From the NCBI GenBank assembly GCA_021464245.1, contig JADCRB010000016.1, positions 7,354,129 to 7,418,128 of the forward strand: a DNA stretch of 64,000 bases, written 5' to 3'. The first letter of the stretch is position 1; each line of letters opens with the position of its first letter. A model generated the notes under the pieces. It saw nothing but the letters and a program-made list of their open reading frames with translations, ran no database searches and was not told the DNA's origin. The DNA is from Carallia brachiata (Eukaryota; Streptophyta; Magnoliopsida; Malpighiales; Rhizophoraceae). The translations under genes and the position numbers were made by a program. Positions 35,336 through 48,926 of the stretch are shown here, in pieces.

Positions 35336-38300
35336 ATACATATTATATTATAAAAAATTATATAAATACGTAATAATAGATATAAAATTAATATATAAAA
35401 ATTTGAATCAATATATAATTAAATATATATTAAATTAAATAAATAATATATTAAATTAATAATATATCTTTACCTGACACATATTATATATTAGAATAGT
35501 TATAGCCTTATATATATATATACAAGGGTTCGGTGTGGATCGGTCTACGTGCTCGGTACCCGTCGCGCGCCCCATTTAATATTTTCCGTTTTGGCTTTCG
35601 TGATCTGACTGTCTAACTTAAAATTTAGTTCGGCTTATTAGTTTTCATCCCATGTCGTCGTTTGTGCTTACTATTTGTAATTATAATGAATGAGTTAAAG
35701 TTTAAATTTTTTTATTTTTCCCTTCCAGCTCAATTTTGAAAATCGTGCGTATAATTCACATAAATATCTGTTTTTTTTAACTTAAACAAGGTTTAACTAA
35801 ATCAAATATGCATTGACATAAATTAAGTTCGTTTTACGTTGACTCAAGTATCAAGGCATAGGTCAAGAATCTTTTTTTTTTTTTTGAACAACGTCAACAA
35901 TCAGGCCAGGGCATCTCAACAAATCTTCATCGCCAATCGTACGAATACGCCAAAATCGTCGTTTCGTCGTTTATTCATGTCCATCGGTGATGGAGATGGA
36001 ATTTAATGGAGATGGAATTTATACGTGATGGACCGTCACACATAATTCTATCTCGCGGTATGCGTATATGTATATAAAATTCAGATAACGGTTATCTAAA
36101 AAATATATACACACACCATCTTTATATACACACACATCATCTTGTGGTAAGTAGGTGAGTTTTTTTAAGTTTGAATTTCGGACTTACATTTTCGTGATAA
36201 CGGTTAAGAAAAAATTGGATGCCGCGATTAGTTTTAAATTTAACAATTCTTGTGATCTTGTGCAGTGAAATTTTGCTCAGATTTATCAGGGCTCAATTAG
36301 TGAGTCTTCAATAAAGAAATTAAATGGAAATATTAATAGTTGATCTCTTATTCATCTTATAGTTGTGATAACCAATATACTTAAAATATATTAATGTTCT
36401 TATTAAAAAAGATGTATGTATGGACAAGGGGATCAATTTACAAATTTACAGAACAACCTAGAACACTTACATTGCAATTAATTATAACACTGCAATTATA
36501 TATCCTTACTTTTTCTTTTTTTTTTTGAGAAAAAAAGATATATCCTTACAACATTAGAATGTAAAAGATCATAAAAAAAACAGAAAAAAAAAACTAGACT
36601 GACCAAAAAAAAAAACAAAAAAAAAAGTAGTAAACACAACGATAATAACTAGACTGACCAACAAGAATTAGTCTACTACTTTGCAAAAAAAGAAATGTAC
36701 AGTCTCCTGTTCCTTGTTTATTAAGAATAAAGATAAATATTACAAAAAATCTTAATGAAATTTCATGAAAAGTCCTTGAATTTTAGGATAATAATAGATC
36801 TAATTAAGTTTTAGTTTTAAAAAATAAAATAAAATAATTAAAAATTCCTTCCCACATTAACAAAAAACCTAAATCACAAAAAATCGTAAAATTTTTTTCA
36901 TGCCATATAACATTAGTTGTTTACTAAAGGTTCGATTTAATTAGAAGTGTATTTTACCAAAATCCTAAATCTTATCAGATATGACGAAATCTTATAATTA
37001 ATGCGTACAATCTTTAAATGTACTTTTTTTTGTCAATTAGGTTTATTTTGGACGACACAATAAATAACTATTACTTTATTCTACGCCTTCTATTTTCAAA
37101 ATTAAAACTTGAATTTATAGAATAAAAATTTCAATTCTATATACTAAAATATCTTTTAAAATACATTTTTCATGTAATTTGATGATAAGTTATGTGCCCT
37201 AAAGTAAAATGTTTCAGAAGAGTCATAAATTAAGAGTAAAACAATCATATCTAAAAATTCTCAATTAAATCACAGATTACAAATAGTGTGTTTTAATCAT
37301 AGATGTAAAAATTGGATCGGATCGCTGATTTAACCGAAAAAATTAAGAATTGATCTCTTGTCCGGTCCGATTCTTACCAAAAATTGTTTCAACTGAGAAC
37401 CGATCTAAGAACCGGAGAATAGGCCGGTTCAACAAAAAATTAGTGAACCGGTCACGATTCTTTTGGTTGGACTGGTTTGAAATTTTTATTATTTTTTAAT
37501 TTAAAATATAAATATATAATTTATAAAGTAATTTTTTTAACTTATTGTATTCTTCAAACTGAAAATTTAAGGACTACACTGTAAAACTCAACAAACTCCT
37601 CTAATCATGTATTTTTCTAAATTTCTTATATTAAATTATAATATCTTTAACATAAATAAAAATTAATATTTTATATAAATATAATTCCTAAAATATAATT
37701 TGCTTTAAATACTTATTATCTTTAAATTTTTCATCATACTATTTAAAAATAACAACTATATAATTTAAATACAATTTTTAACTCATGTGCAATTGAAATA
37801 TATATATATATATATAATATTATGTTTTTAATATATTTACATACATTAATTTATTAATTTTACTTTACAATAAATTGTAAATAATATATGTTAAATCTAG
37901 AAGTATAAGTATTTTACTGTATACATATATGTAATATTTATATTTATATTATTTTTTACATATATTATATACACATATATTTTAATTTTTATATATTTAA
38001 TATTAAATATCAGTTTAACCGCCGTTAAACCCATTGAATCGGTTGAACTTTGAACTCTCAACTTTTCGATTCAATGACTGGTTCGGTTCTGACAACCTTA
38101 GTTTTAACTGATAAAGGATTGGATACTGGGTAAGAAATACGATGGTTTGAATGATGTTAAAAGTATTTGGTAAAATTAAATTTATTATACGTCTCCAAAT
38201 ATAAATCATCACTTTAGGGTTTGCTCTGAATTAAGTATAAATTATCTTATTTACTTTAGATAAAAGATTTAAATAAATAATATAAATTGCCTACTCTATT

Positions 38301-38429
38301 TTAAATAAAAAAATTTGTAAATCTTTCTTATAGATCAGTAAAATAATGCCATTACTTACGTATTTCATGATAAAAAATAAAGATTCCCGAACATTAAAAA
38401 ATAAAATGTAAGATATAAAATTTGACTTA

Positions 38430-38707
38430 GGGTTCGTTTATGTTTTGTAAAATAACTTACATTTGTAAAATATTTACAGAGAAAAATATTTACAGTAAAA
38501 AATAATAATTTTCCTTTGTCACTTACTTATAGTACAGTTTGTTTTCCCCTAAAATAACTTCAGCTCTGTAAAAAGAGAAATTATTTTACCAAAAAATCTG
38601 AAAATTTTCCCTAAATTTTATCTATATAAAATATTTTTTATAAAATAAACGCCAAAAAACTTATAAAATTTTTTCCTGTAAAATATTTTACAGAAACAAA
38701 CACACCC
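38430..38707. mobile_element. Tourist-like MITE next to the SMO2-b leader
   Basis: A 278-bp element with ends GGGTTCGTTTATGTTTTGTA and, reversed, GGGTGTGTTTGTTTCTGTA, flanked by TTA at 38427-38429 and 38708-38710. The 3-bp TTA duplication and G-rich ends with TGTTTG fit PIF/Harbinger-derived Tourist MITEs. It ends about 150 bases before the SMO2-b ATG, where homology with the unit-1 leader begins. Confidence 0.78.
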
Positions 38708-38859
38708 TTAATTTTTTTTTTTTCCCAGATTCCCCCGTTTTGGTCGCCTTCTTAAAAATCTCGCTGTCACATTCGTTTTCCTACTTTCTGCCACTCTGCC
38801 ACTCGCCACTCGGAGAGAGAGAGAGAAAATCGAAGCTCTGCTTCACTCAAAGTCCTTTC

Positions 38860-41800
38860 ATGGCTTCCGTCATCGAATCTTGCTGGCTGGTACTCTTTTT
38901 TTCTTTTTTTTTTGTCCCCTTTTTTACGTCTTTATTTACTCTTATCTCTTTCTGTGTTACGCTGGAGATCCATTTGCAAACCTCTAATTCTAAATTTTTA
39001 CATTTTACGATGATGATTGAATTTTTGGTAGAAAGAGATTTTTTTAGCTGAAGGTTATGCAAGCTAACATCTTGTTTGCCAGATCTTTGCATGCTTAACA
39101 ATTGTTTAATTAAAGATAGACCAATGTCCTCTGACGGGACTGTGAGCACACTCTTGCATTTCTATTTCATATATACAAAAACAAGAGAGAGAGAAATATC
39201 AGCAGGAAAGTTCTATCTCATGAGTTTTCTACTGGAGAGAAATTATAGGTTAATGGCCAATTATAGGTTAAAAGGGAAGTTTTGTGAGTTTTGGTGCTAT
39301 TTGCTAGTTGCCCATTTTGAGATCTATTTGGATTTAATTGTTTTAAAATCACTTTTCTTTGTCTAGTTTGGTTTTTTGAGGGTTTTCAAAAGGGTGATTG
39401 TATATTTTGAATGTTGGGTTGGTTAGTGTAGACTTTCATATTGGATTTTGAAGCTGCTTCTATTGTTTGGTTGCTAGTTTTTTCGATTGTGAGATGGGAA
39501 ATGGGGGATATTGGTTTGCTGGTCTTTGTTTTTTTTTTCATCATTGGTGACTGTCTTATGGTTTCTGGTGATTTTTGATTTGCAGTATCTGATCAATCAT
39601 TTCAGTGACTTTCAATTGGCGTGTCTGGGAAGTTTTTTCCTTCATGAAAGCGTCTTTTTCTTGTCTGGTCTTCCTTTCATATTTTTCGAAAGAGCGGGAT
39701 GGCTGAGCAAGTACAAGATTCAGGTTTAGCTTTTCTTCTGCTTTGCTTGCCATTGCTACTGTTACTTTTGGTTGTTTATTTGTTGTGCCACTCAACGTAA
39801 TGAATTAGTATTAGACTCCCAGAACAATGACTCACGTGATCGGCATATGCATATGTTCAATTCAAATTCTGTATGGCATATCATGATAGTAGGCTATAGA
39901 GCTCAGAATCCATGGCATTAACTGTTAAATCCAACTAGTTTGGGGTGAAGGCTCTGTTGGACAGGTTTCTGTTTTGATAAAATTAGGTGAATTGCTGCTA
40001 TGTCTGAAGTTGTAAAAAGAAAAAAAAGTTCTTGCTGGATTTAGTTTTCAATTTTTGTAGTTGACATATTGTTTGGAGGGTATGCCGTGTATTCTACTTG
40101 GGTAAAGAACATAAGCTATATTGCACCTTTTGTTATTGAAGCTTCAATAATTTCACTATGTGCTTGGCTCTGTTACTTTTCTGCTGTCCTTTTTGGTTAC
40201 TACTACTTGCTTTTCTATGCAGAGTAAAAACAACACTCCTGCAGCTCAGGAGAAATGTATTACTCGCCTAATTTTGTACCACTTTGGGGTTAATCTGCCA
40301 GTAATGCTACTCTCTTATCCTGTCTTCAAATTCATGGGCATGCGAAGTAGTCTTCCATTGCCGTCCTGGTATTTTCAGGTTCTTTATATACTAAATCTTT
40401 TTTGTTTTAAAGGTTGGACATTATAGTATCTGATTCTACAGTTCCTTTATAGCTCTCTTTGTGTGAGTGCATGTGTGTGAGAGAGAGAGAGCATGCGTCA
40501 TTTTGTTTATTTGACTGTATCTTGTCACCTCCTTGCCCACTTTCTTCATTTGTCAGGAATGATGATGGAATTATGGTTTTGGTTTTGTAGGAAAGTAGTT
40601 CTAACACAAATAATATTCTACTTCATCCTGGAAGACTTTGTATTCTATTGGGGCCACCGTGTATTACATACAAAATGGTTGTACAAGAATGTGCACAGTG
40701 TCCATCACGAGTAAGTGAGGGCATTTAGTGCATTTACTTTGTTTTAATATATTATTTATCTGAACTATACTTTTTGATGCAGTCATTTATATGTTTACTA
40801 CGTGTGCAGATATGCTACCCCATTTGGACTGACATCTGAATATGCTCACCCTGCTGAGATACTGTTTCTCGGCTTTGCGACCATTGTTGGCCCCGCTATC
40901 ACTGGGCCACATTTGATGACTTTGTGGCTGTGGATGGTACTGAGAGTCCTAGAGACTGTTGAAGCTCATTGTGGTTACCATTTCCCATGGAGTCTCTCCA
41001 ATTTTCTACCTTTGTATGGGGGGTGAGTTTTTTCTCCTTTGCTAGTATGTTTCACAGCAGTTTTGATTTTCTTTTCAACTTCGTCATTTCTGATGGTTGT
41101 TTCTATTTGTTAGTGCTGATTTTCATGATTATCATCACCGGTTGCTGTATACGAAATCTGGAAATTACTCATCTACTTTTGTCTACATGGACTGGTGAGT
41201 TTTTTTTTTTCCCTTTTGGGGTTTTTTGGGGGGGGGGGGGGAACTCAGACTCCTTGAAGAAACATTATTACAAGTTTAGAATAGAATATAAAATATGATA
41301 ATCCACTTTATTTATGACTTATGTGAACCAAGGTTACAACATAAAGTCATTTAGTCTTGCATAAAAGAGTCTAGGTATGGCTATTATCATGTTGTGAGAT
41401 ATATGCCAATGGTTGGTTTGGTTATATGCTTATGGGCTACATTGGTGCTGCCTTCTGGTTTGCACACGCATGCATGCTCATGCACAGTCATGACCCTTGC
41501 ATGTTGATTTAGGTCCTACGTCCCATGTTAAGTTTCTCACTTACTGATTGTAACATGGCTTCAATTTATTTAGAGAATTAAATTGTTTCAGCTGAGACTT
41601 CTTTTCTGAAGAGGAACCTCTTTCTGTCTAATATGTTTGCATGAGCAAAGTCTGAATCTGTTATCAATTATGTTGTGATGACGTTACCAGTTTGTGGCCC
41701 ATGAGTTCTTATCATAACTTGGTACAGTTGGATGGTATCTTTTGCAGTTAGCCCTTGTGAAAATCTTTCTTAGACGATTTTAGGCCTAGTACAATCATAA

Positions 41801-42868
41801 AGCTTATCATCCAAACCTGTTAAAATACATGATTTTTTTTTTTTTTGGCTGCTTGCTTTGATTCTTGTATAAGTACTATGAAGGTGTTTGATCATACTCA
41901 GCCTTTTTCATTGGCCCAAAATACCACCTTTGAAACTTTTTATTTTTGATATTCTTTTTTTAGCTGTTACTACAGAACCAAGCTAATTATAGGAAATAAA
42001 ATAATTAGATGAGAATACTTATTTTGAAATTATGAAGGATTCTATTTTATTTATTTAAATTACTAGTGAGATACATGGTTGAAGGAGCTTGATTTGCTTA
42101 TATTTTTTTATATAACATTTATTGTTGTATTACTGATATTGCTAGACATGGGTTAGCTCTGGGGGCAGAATGTTGGTCCCTTCACGGCTTCAATCCCCTG
42201 CCGGCCCCGGATTTTTTGCTTCTTTTTTAATTATGCAAGCCTGTGTGTTCGCCGGATAATGTTCAAGATGATTCATATTGGCATTACTTATCAAGCGTAT
42301 CACTTGAATTTTAAGTGATCTAGTACCACTATCGTTAAAGGATGTTCCCAATGGCATTTGTTACTTATTCTTCTGCCAAATTCTCATGCTTTGATGCCTT
42401 ATCACTTTGGTGTTTGAGAGCGACATGTATTTTGAGATTATGTTATCACTTGAACTTTAAATGATCTAGTACCGCTATCGTTAAAGGATGTTCCCAATGG
42501 CATTTGTTACTTATGCTTCTGCCAAATTCTCATGCTTTGATGCCTTACCACTTTGGTGTGTGAGAGCAACATGTATTTTGAGATTATGTTGTCATTCCTC
42601 GACTGTGGTTACCTTTGTCATTACTTATTTTGCTTGGTTCTGATGTGATTGAGAATTATAATTACGTATGGTCTCTAGGAATAATGTGATACTTTTGCTG
42701 CTTTTTTTTTGTTACCATTTAAAATATGTTATGCCTGCATGTTATGCTGCTATCTTCTTTGACCGTGATAATGTACCTGGTTTTAGGTTGTTCGGTACGG
42801 ACAAGGGCTACAGGAAGTTGAAAGCACTCAAGACTGTTGGAGTTGGAGATGACAGCAAGAAAATGTAG
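38860..42868 (+). CDS. SMO2: 4-alpha-methylsterol monooxygenase 2, copy b
   Basis: The seven exons are 38860-38889, 39586-39723, 40223-40368, 40591-40710, 40810-41022, 41114-41194 and 42787-42868, with exon lengths identical to copy a and an intact 269-residue frame. It begins MASVIESCWLYLINHFSDF, contains hydrophobic ER-membrane segments, and has the His boxes HRVLH, HSVHH and HDYHH. It also has the SMO2-typical stretches EDFVFYWGHR, TSEYAHPAEI and EAHCGYHFPWSLSNFLPLYGG. It matches the Arabidopsis SMO2 spelling more closely than copy a, so it is the better candidate for the ancestral sterol C-4 demethylation function. Its promoter side differs from copy a because a MITE and a retroelement interrupt the shared upstream region. 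Intron 6 contains a private 146-bp tandem duplication. Confidence 0.95.
41200..41243. repeat. T and G tracts after the exon 6 donor, SMO2-b
   Basis: After GTGAG the intron shows a T run, CCCTTTTGGGG, then T and a G run of about a dozen bases. It is the counterpart of the tract in copy a. Confidence 0.65.
42298..42589. repeat. 146-bp tandem duplication in SMO2-b intron 6
   Basis: Copies at 42298-42443 and 42444-42589 share TATCACTTGAA, GTTAAAGGATGTTCCCAATG, CATGCTTTGATGCCTTA and ACATGTATTTTGAGATTATG in the same order. The matching part of SMO2-a intron 6 has a single copy, so this duplication is younger than the segmental one. Confidence 0.9.
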
Positions 42869-45800
42869 CATTACAGAGAGATTCTTTTTTACCAGCTTGA
42901 CATCAGAAAGTGATTTTCCTGATACAAGGGCATCAGAGCTATGCGTCCCTGCCTTTTCTTGTGTGCAACCGCCACCCCCTTTTGTGTTTAGTTGATGGTC
43001 ATGTTTAAAGTGTGTGGTAATGTGGATCAATGGAAAGCCTTTCTGTTACATTTTGTGCCCCCATCCGGTTCCATGAATGAATGAAGGTACTGATCTTCGT
43101 CAAGCTTTTCTGTCTAAAAATTTTGCATCGCACTATTTCATAATTTAGCCCTCCTGTTATGCCAAACAATACAAATGCACTTTTTTGTGAGAACCCTTTT
43201 TCTCATTGACAATCTGAATTGGAACCAAATAGTTAAATCGATATATATGCATAAGGTTAGAAAAAATACGGATTGGATTCTCGCACTTGTACGCACCGCC
43301 TGTCACGCTATGGGAGCTGGCCACGTTCGAAGACATTACCTTAACCACAAATAGGGGATGTGGAAGGCATGTTTGTGATTGTTCAATTTACATATACATA
43401 TAAGTCAAAAAAAAAAAAACATATATATAAGGAAAGTCGAAATGCCGAGAAAAGAAAAAGAATCATTATTTGCAATTGATAAAAAAAATGAAAAAAATGA
43501 GGTGATAATGAGGATTTTTCAATTAATTATATTAGAAACAGCGAAATAACTCATTTTTAAGGCCTTCTCATTTTTTAAGGAACTAGATCTTTTATTTTAG
43601 ATAATCATAGTTGAGTATTCTAATGTTGCAAGAAAGACATCTGGACGACAAACTTTATTGTGTTTACAATCACATCTTTATAGATGCTACTACCTAATTT
43701 TAAGGGAATTGAATTAATAGCTTGGAAAAAAGTTGGAAGCCCTATTGGTTTTTTTGACTTAAAAAGTATTCATTATGTAACAATGTTCAATTTAAAGTAA
43801 CAAAAATTCTATCACTTTATTTTTTTATTACATAAATATGATTATTTTACTAAAAATTACAAATTTATTATTATCATAACATTTTTTTCTTGGGCTAAAA
43901 ATCTCAGCCTGCCTCTAAAGCCGTGCCCTAATCGCATTTGCCAAATGGGTCTGTCCTCATTGAAGAGATGAAGACAGACAGCCGCTAATTTCTTCTGGCT
44001 TTACCTAATTTTGATTGACTCACGTGGGTATTGATTTCGCTGTCTTAGCGGATTTGGGAAAACATCTCGCATTAGCTTAATCGAAAGGAATTCTATTAAA
44101 TTTCATTGATGGGGAAATTTTATAAAACAGCTGTTGACGTTTTATTCCGCAGTAGTCGACTCGTGACGGCAACTTCCACTGTTGACACCCGCTCTAATAT
44201 CTCGAAAAAAAAATTTTCATGGTGAGCAAGATTTTTAATTTTGATAATGTTTTATAAATTATATAAAAATTACAAATAAATTACAAAAAGAGCATACCAA
44301 CACATTTATCTGTAAAACTAAGCGAGACTTGAAAGATTATTTTTGTTAGTATCATACTTTCTATAAATATTGCTACTAGCGGCAATACGTGCAAATATAT
44401 TAATTTGTAAAATTAAGTGAGGTATAATTGATTTTTATTATTACTTAATTTTTATTAGAATGAATATATTTAATAAAATATATAATTAATTTAACAGTAT
44501 TTAATAATTTATTTTTTTTATTTTTAAAATTTAATATATTTTTATAATTTTATAATATAAATTATTATATATTTATTATACTCTCGTAATTACATATAAA
44601 AATATAATTCGATTGATAAGCATGTATGATTTTGTTGACAAGAAAAGTATTGTCGTTTTGCCATTTATGGAGCGATGATATCAGTAAGAGGTGACTGACG
44701 TGTCTCAAAAGCTGACTTGAACTCTATTTGACAGTTAAATCAAATAATCTGAACTTAAAATTAATTGAAAATAATTAAAATTCGACTAACCCAAAATTAA
44801 TTGAAAATATTTAAACGACCCGGATATGTAAAATTCGGCCCACAATTGACGAGTTGCCACCTCAATGGCTAAGTGCTAATGCTGAGAAATGGTCCCCTTG
44901 TATGTTTTATTTTAGGCTATACTCTATAGCAGTATAGCCATTCACAAGACAAAAAAAAAAAAAAGAAAAAAAGTGGGAAATGGTCCCCGTATACGAAGCT
45001 TCCCGATCTCCAACTGCAAATTGGAGAACCAACAGAACGTGGGGCAAGGAACCTTCACCGCATTTCTCTTATCTTTTTCGTAGGGAACACAACAATGAAA
45101 TTGAAACGAAGATCACTTTTCGCATGTTTGCCAGACCAAATTTTAATGCAGAGAATTGTCGAATGAATTAATGAAACACGTTATTATTTGAAAGTGACAG
45201 TTTAATAATATTTTAAAATATTTTTTATAATATTAATTTAAATTTGAATTTCTACACCTGTATTCTTCTATGACAATTAAAGTTAGGTTACCGTTTAAGG
45301 TGACAAAAGATTGCGCATAACGTTAGATTTTATACTCATTAATAACATAATGAAATTTGAGAGAGATTTATTTTAAATTCAATAATATTTCAATAATGAA
45401 TCCTTCTTATAAAAAAGTTGAATGGAAGACATAAATGACAAAAGCTGGCCTCCTACCAAGAATTCAATAACCGCCGTCTTTGCGAGATAATATTTTGTTG
45501 TTAAAAAAATTAATGAAATATGTTAGCCAAATGGCTGAATTTAATTGATTAAAATAAACTGTAAGCGAAGGTACTTTGTTCAGAATATTTTTTCTGCCCT
45601 TTTCTTTTGGGTGTTGTTTTCCAATAATATTACGCTTCATCTTAGAGTTCTTTGGTCCTACTTCATCTTAGAGCTTAATACATTACTTAAGCAAAATCTA
45701 TAATTCAAACTCCAAATTTTAAGATTGACAGACACTATTATTAGTCACTTATACTATACTCAATCCACAAAAGAAATTCGGTGGGTTTTTTATAGCCACA

Positions 45801-48800
45801 ACACTAGTCACTTTAGGTTTTGTATACTAGACACTAGGGTGAAGAGTAATGGGCCCAATCCATCTGTACATGGCCAATATTGATTTATTTTGGCTATGAA
45901 GCACAAGATAATAGTATAAGATAGAATAGTCTTATTTCATTGCATATATATTAAGATCAAATTAATGTATCTTATATTGGTGTGTACCTAACTAAACTCT
46001 ATGGGACACGGGCTTTGAAGTTCTTCTGCTGTCATGTGAATGAATATGGGCAGCTATCTATCATGACCTTCAGTTGAAATTGAATCCTCTTTTCGTACAT
46101 ATAAGGGATGGTTGTGATTCCAGTTTAAATTTCTTACTCAATTTTTATCGGTGTACATAGCCCATATTAATCAATGAAACATACGCTAATAGTATAAAAT
46201 AAATTAATCTTATATCATTACATTAATGTTATGCTCTAATTAATCTATCTTATAGTATTAAGTTGTCTGATATGTACCAAAAGCATCCTTCAATTACACA
46301 AGACGGAAAGGGGATGCGTGGGACACGGCCTCTGAAGCTCTTCCGCTATCGTATGGATGAATATGGGTTTGCCGTTATTGAAAAAGAGAAAAACATAAAT
46401 ATTTTTGTGTTTTCAGTTTTCACAAAGAGCACTGTTGCGGGGAACACGAAATGAGCATTGATCCATCATAATCTTCAGTTGCAGTTCAATTATCTGTTTT
46501 TTTTATAGTAAAAAACAAAAGATTTGTTGTAAATATATTGGTCATCAAATTTTTAAATTGAGGTCAATATTTGTGCCGTCGGGTGCCTTATATAGTTGCC
46601 TCCAAATAGACAAACTTATTATGTAAATACTATTAAGTCCGAATATGACTTTATTAAGTCGACCATAGTGTTAACAAGTCGTAAATTAATATCGCACTAC
46701 AAGTTGATTAAGTAGGGCAGGCTGATATTACCTCAAACACTAACATTAAAACTCAAATTATGGTTGAATATAAAAAAAATTACGTCAATTCGTACATAAT
46801 TAATTTAATTGTCTATTCGTACATACAATAGATGGCTTTACATATGCACTCGTTATTCATTTCGTGTCCAAGACTCCAAGTTAAGTATCTTCTTAACATG
46901 CGTGTATATATATGAAAAAAATATGATAATTTTATTTAAATAATTATAAAATAATTAAATAATTAAATTTATAAAAAAATTAAAAATTAATAAATTATTA
47001 AAGACATTAAATTAGATTGTGTAAACTTTTGTTGTTATTTGTTTGAAATTATTTAATAATTTTTTTTTTCAATTGTAGAAAATATCCCGTGCAATGCCAG
47101 TCTGGAGACCGTGCGTTGAATAGCATCTTTGCCTTTTAGATGCAAATCTTTGTGGCCCCATTACCAGATTTTGTTGCCATACAAAGTGTTCCTCTTCTTC
47201 ACACACGTATACAATGTTGATCATTATACAGATTAGATGTTTTATTCTTTAATTTGTGTGCCTCATTTGTTCTTTTACTCTTCTCCTACCAGATGGGGGT
47301 ACCTTTCCAACCACGTGTAATCTATCTCTTCTTGAAATCAAGCCAGCTAGGCACTTGCATTGCATCAGGAACTCAAGTTTGAATAGAAGTACACGTACTA
47401 GAAGAGATCGAAATAAGCAATTTAATAATCTAGAAGATGCAAAAAAAAAAAAAAAAAAGGAAAGCAAGAATGAGTGCGCATCTGTCTCCAATATAATCCC
47501 TTATGGGCATGAGATAATTACTGGAATGATAATTTAAGTTTTCGAGAAAATCATAAGTGAATTAGTCTACTAATTATAGATCAATTCGTCAAATTTTGTC
47601 TCAACTTCATCGTGGTCTCTTTGTGAAAACAAAATTTACATCTAACTATTTTCTAAAACTCAAGAATTCTAAGATTACATCGAACTCTTCTCTAAGACCC
47701 AAGAGTTCTGAAACCACTTTTTTTTTTTTTTTTGGTGGGCATCACATTGGAAGAATAATTTTTTTTCTGTGAAAATCCTAAGCGAACTAGTTCACCAATC
47801 ATAGATTAATCCATCGTTTTATGTAAGATTCCTTTGTGGGCATTAGTTGGATATCGTAAAGATTAATTTATTTGCCGTGAAAATCGTAAGGGAACTACAA
47901 AAACGTTATAATTATCATCAGATTCATCACTACACAACTAGAGGACCATTTTCACATGTTAACATGAGAAGTTAATAATTATAAAGCAATAGAGACCGAC
48001 TTGATGTTGGCAATCCAGAAGAGGAATGGAAGAATGAGGCATATCGTCCGCTCGTAGTTGAATATCGTAGCTATGGAAAGTTTGCTTGATAGTTCGTACA
48101 CACTTTGAAGGCAATCGTTTTTTTTTTTTTTGGGTCAAAATCTATTTTGGGTCATACTTTGGAGGCAATCGTTGCGTCGATTACCTTATCAACGAAGCAC
48201 CGATCTCCTATTAACTAAAGAAGAATTAATAAAAAAAAAAATTACAAGTAAACATGCTGTTTATTTAGTAAAATTTAATAATTTATATAAATTTTTATTT
48301 TTTTAAAATTCAATTAACAATATCCTCACCTAAATAAAAACACGTGGAAATTGGGATTGAAGCACTCGTCCACCAAACGCCTATTCGTACCGGATGGCCA
48401 TAATGCACTGATGTCTATTTTTATCCAAATTTTTTTAATTTTTTTATGAAATATTTTAAATTTATAATCATAAAACAAACAATTTTTTTTAGATTTATTA
48501 CCATTAAAAAAATAATAATTTCTTTTATAATTATTAATTTTTTAATATTTTATTATATGATTTTTGTAATATATCTTCTTTGCAAATAACACAGACCCAC
48601 TACCTTGGGGCTAATTTTGGTAAAAGCAGATCATTTCATTTGAAATGGCAAAACCAGCAAGTAAAACTGGGCTTTCTGAAAGTTACATGTGTTTTTCTTC
48701 ACATTTTTTTTCCTATTTTCGCAACCCCCCACTGCTTCACTATTTTCTTTGCCGTTCCCCACAACTAAAGGCACAAAAAGAGCCATCCCATTTTCCTCTT

Positions 48801-48926
48801 TTTCACCTCCAAAGGAAAAACTCTAAAAACCCAGTCTCATACTTTAGGGAAAAAAAAAAGAGAGAGAAAAAAAAAACACCCTAAACAAAAAAAATAAAAA
48901 GATGATAATTTGATAAGGCGTAATGG
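42869..48926. other. Intergenic region between SMO2-b and the PP2C gene
   Basis: The first ~200 bases are SMO2-b 3' UTR, and the last ~350 are the 3' UTR of the minus-strand PP2C. The rest is AT-rich. Two diverged ~300-bp tandem copies lie at about 45870-46500. Repeated phrases built on GAAAATC(C/G)TAAG and GAACTAGT occur at 47520-47900. The overlapping ORFs at 47249-47537 on both strands share no family signal. I see no supported gene. Confidence 0.5.
45870..46500. repeat. Diverged tandem duplication
   Basis: Two blocks, about 45870-46110 and 46150-46500, share in order GTACAT(G/A)G, CTAATAGTATAA-like words, TGGGACACGG(G/C)CT(T/C)TGAAG, TTCTTC/CTCTTCCGCT and GAATGAATATGGG/GATGAATATGGG, then ATC(A)T(A)ATCTTCAGTTG-like ends. 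The copies differ at many positions and are non-coding. Confidence 0.65.

Larger units (their letters stand above)
30088..38859. other. Inter-SMO2 spacer rich in insertions
   Basis: No convincing gene. From left to right: unit-1 3' UTR; a junction (30139-30540); the start of duplication unit 2; a CT-rich insertion (about 30660-31570); shared promoter blocks; a 446-bp MITE (33441-33886); a minus-strand non-LTR copy (about 33967-34400) followed by a purine-rich stretch; a 204-bp tandem repeat (34924-35335); AT-rich DNA (35340-38420) with a short shared block near 37165-37270; a Tourist-like MITE (38430-38707); and the SMO2-b leader. ORFs at 34214-34423 (-) and 34553-34744 (+) lie in repeat DNA. 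Confidence 0.6.
30540..42920 (+). repeat. Tandem segmental duplication, unit 2 (carries SMO2-b)
   Basis: Direct repeat of unit 1 (22440-30138). It is longer because of private insertions at about 30660-31570, 33441-33886, 33967-37160 and 37270-38707. SMO2 exon lengths are identical between the two units, and exon sequences are much closer than the flanks, as expected under coding constraint. Confidence 0.9.

Noticed and set aside
47249..47537. Overlapping ORFs of 80 and 93 residues on opposite strands
   Set aside because: There is a poly-A/poly-Lys tract inside, no family signal, and neither has a credible gene structure.
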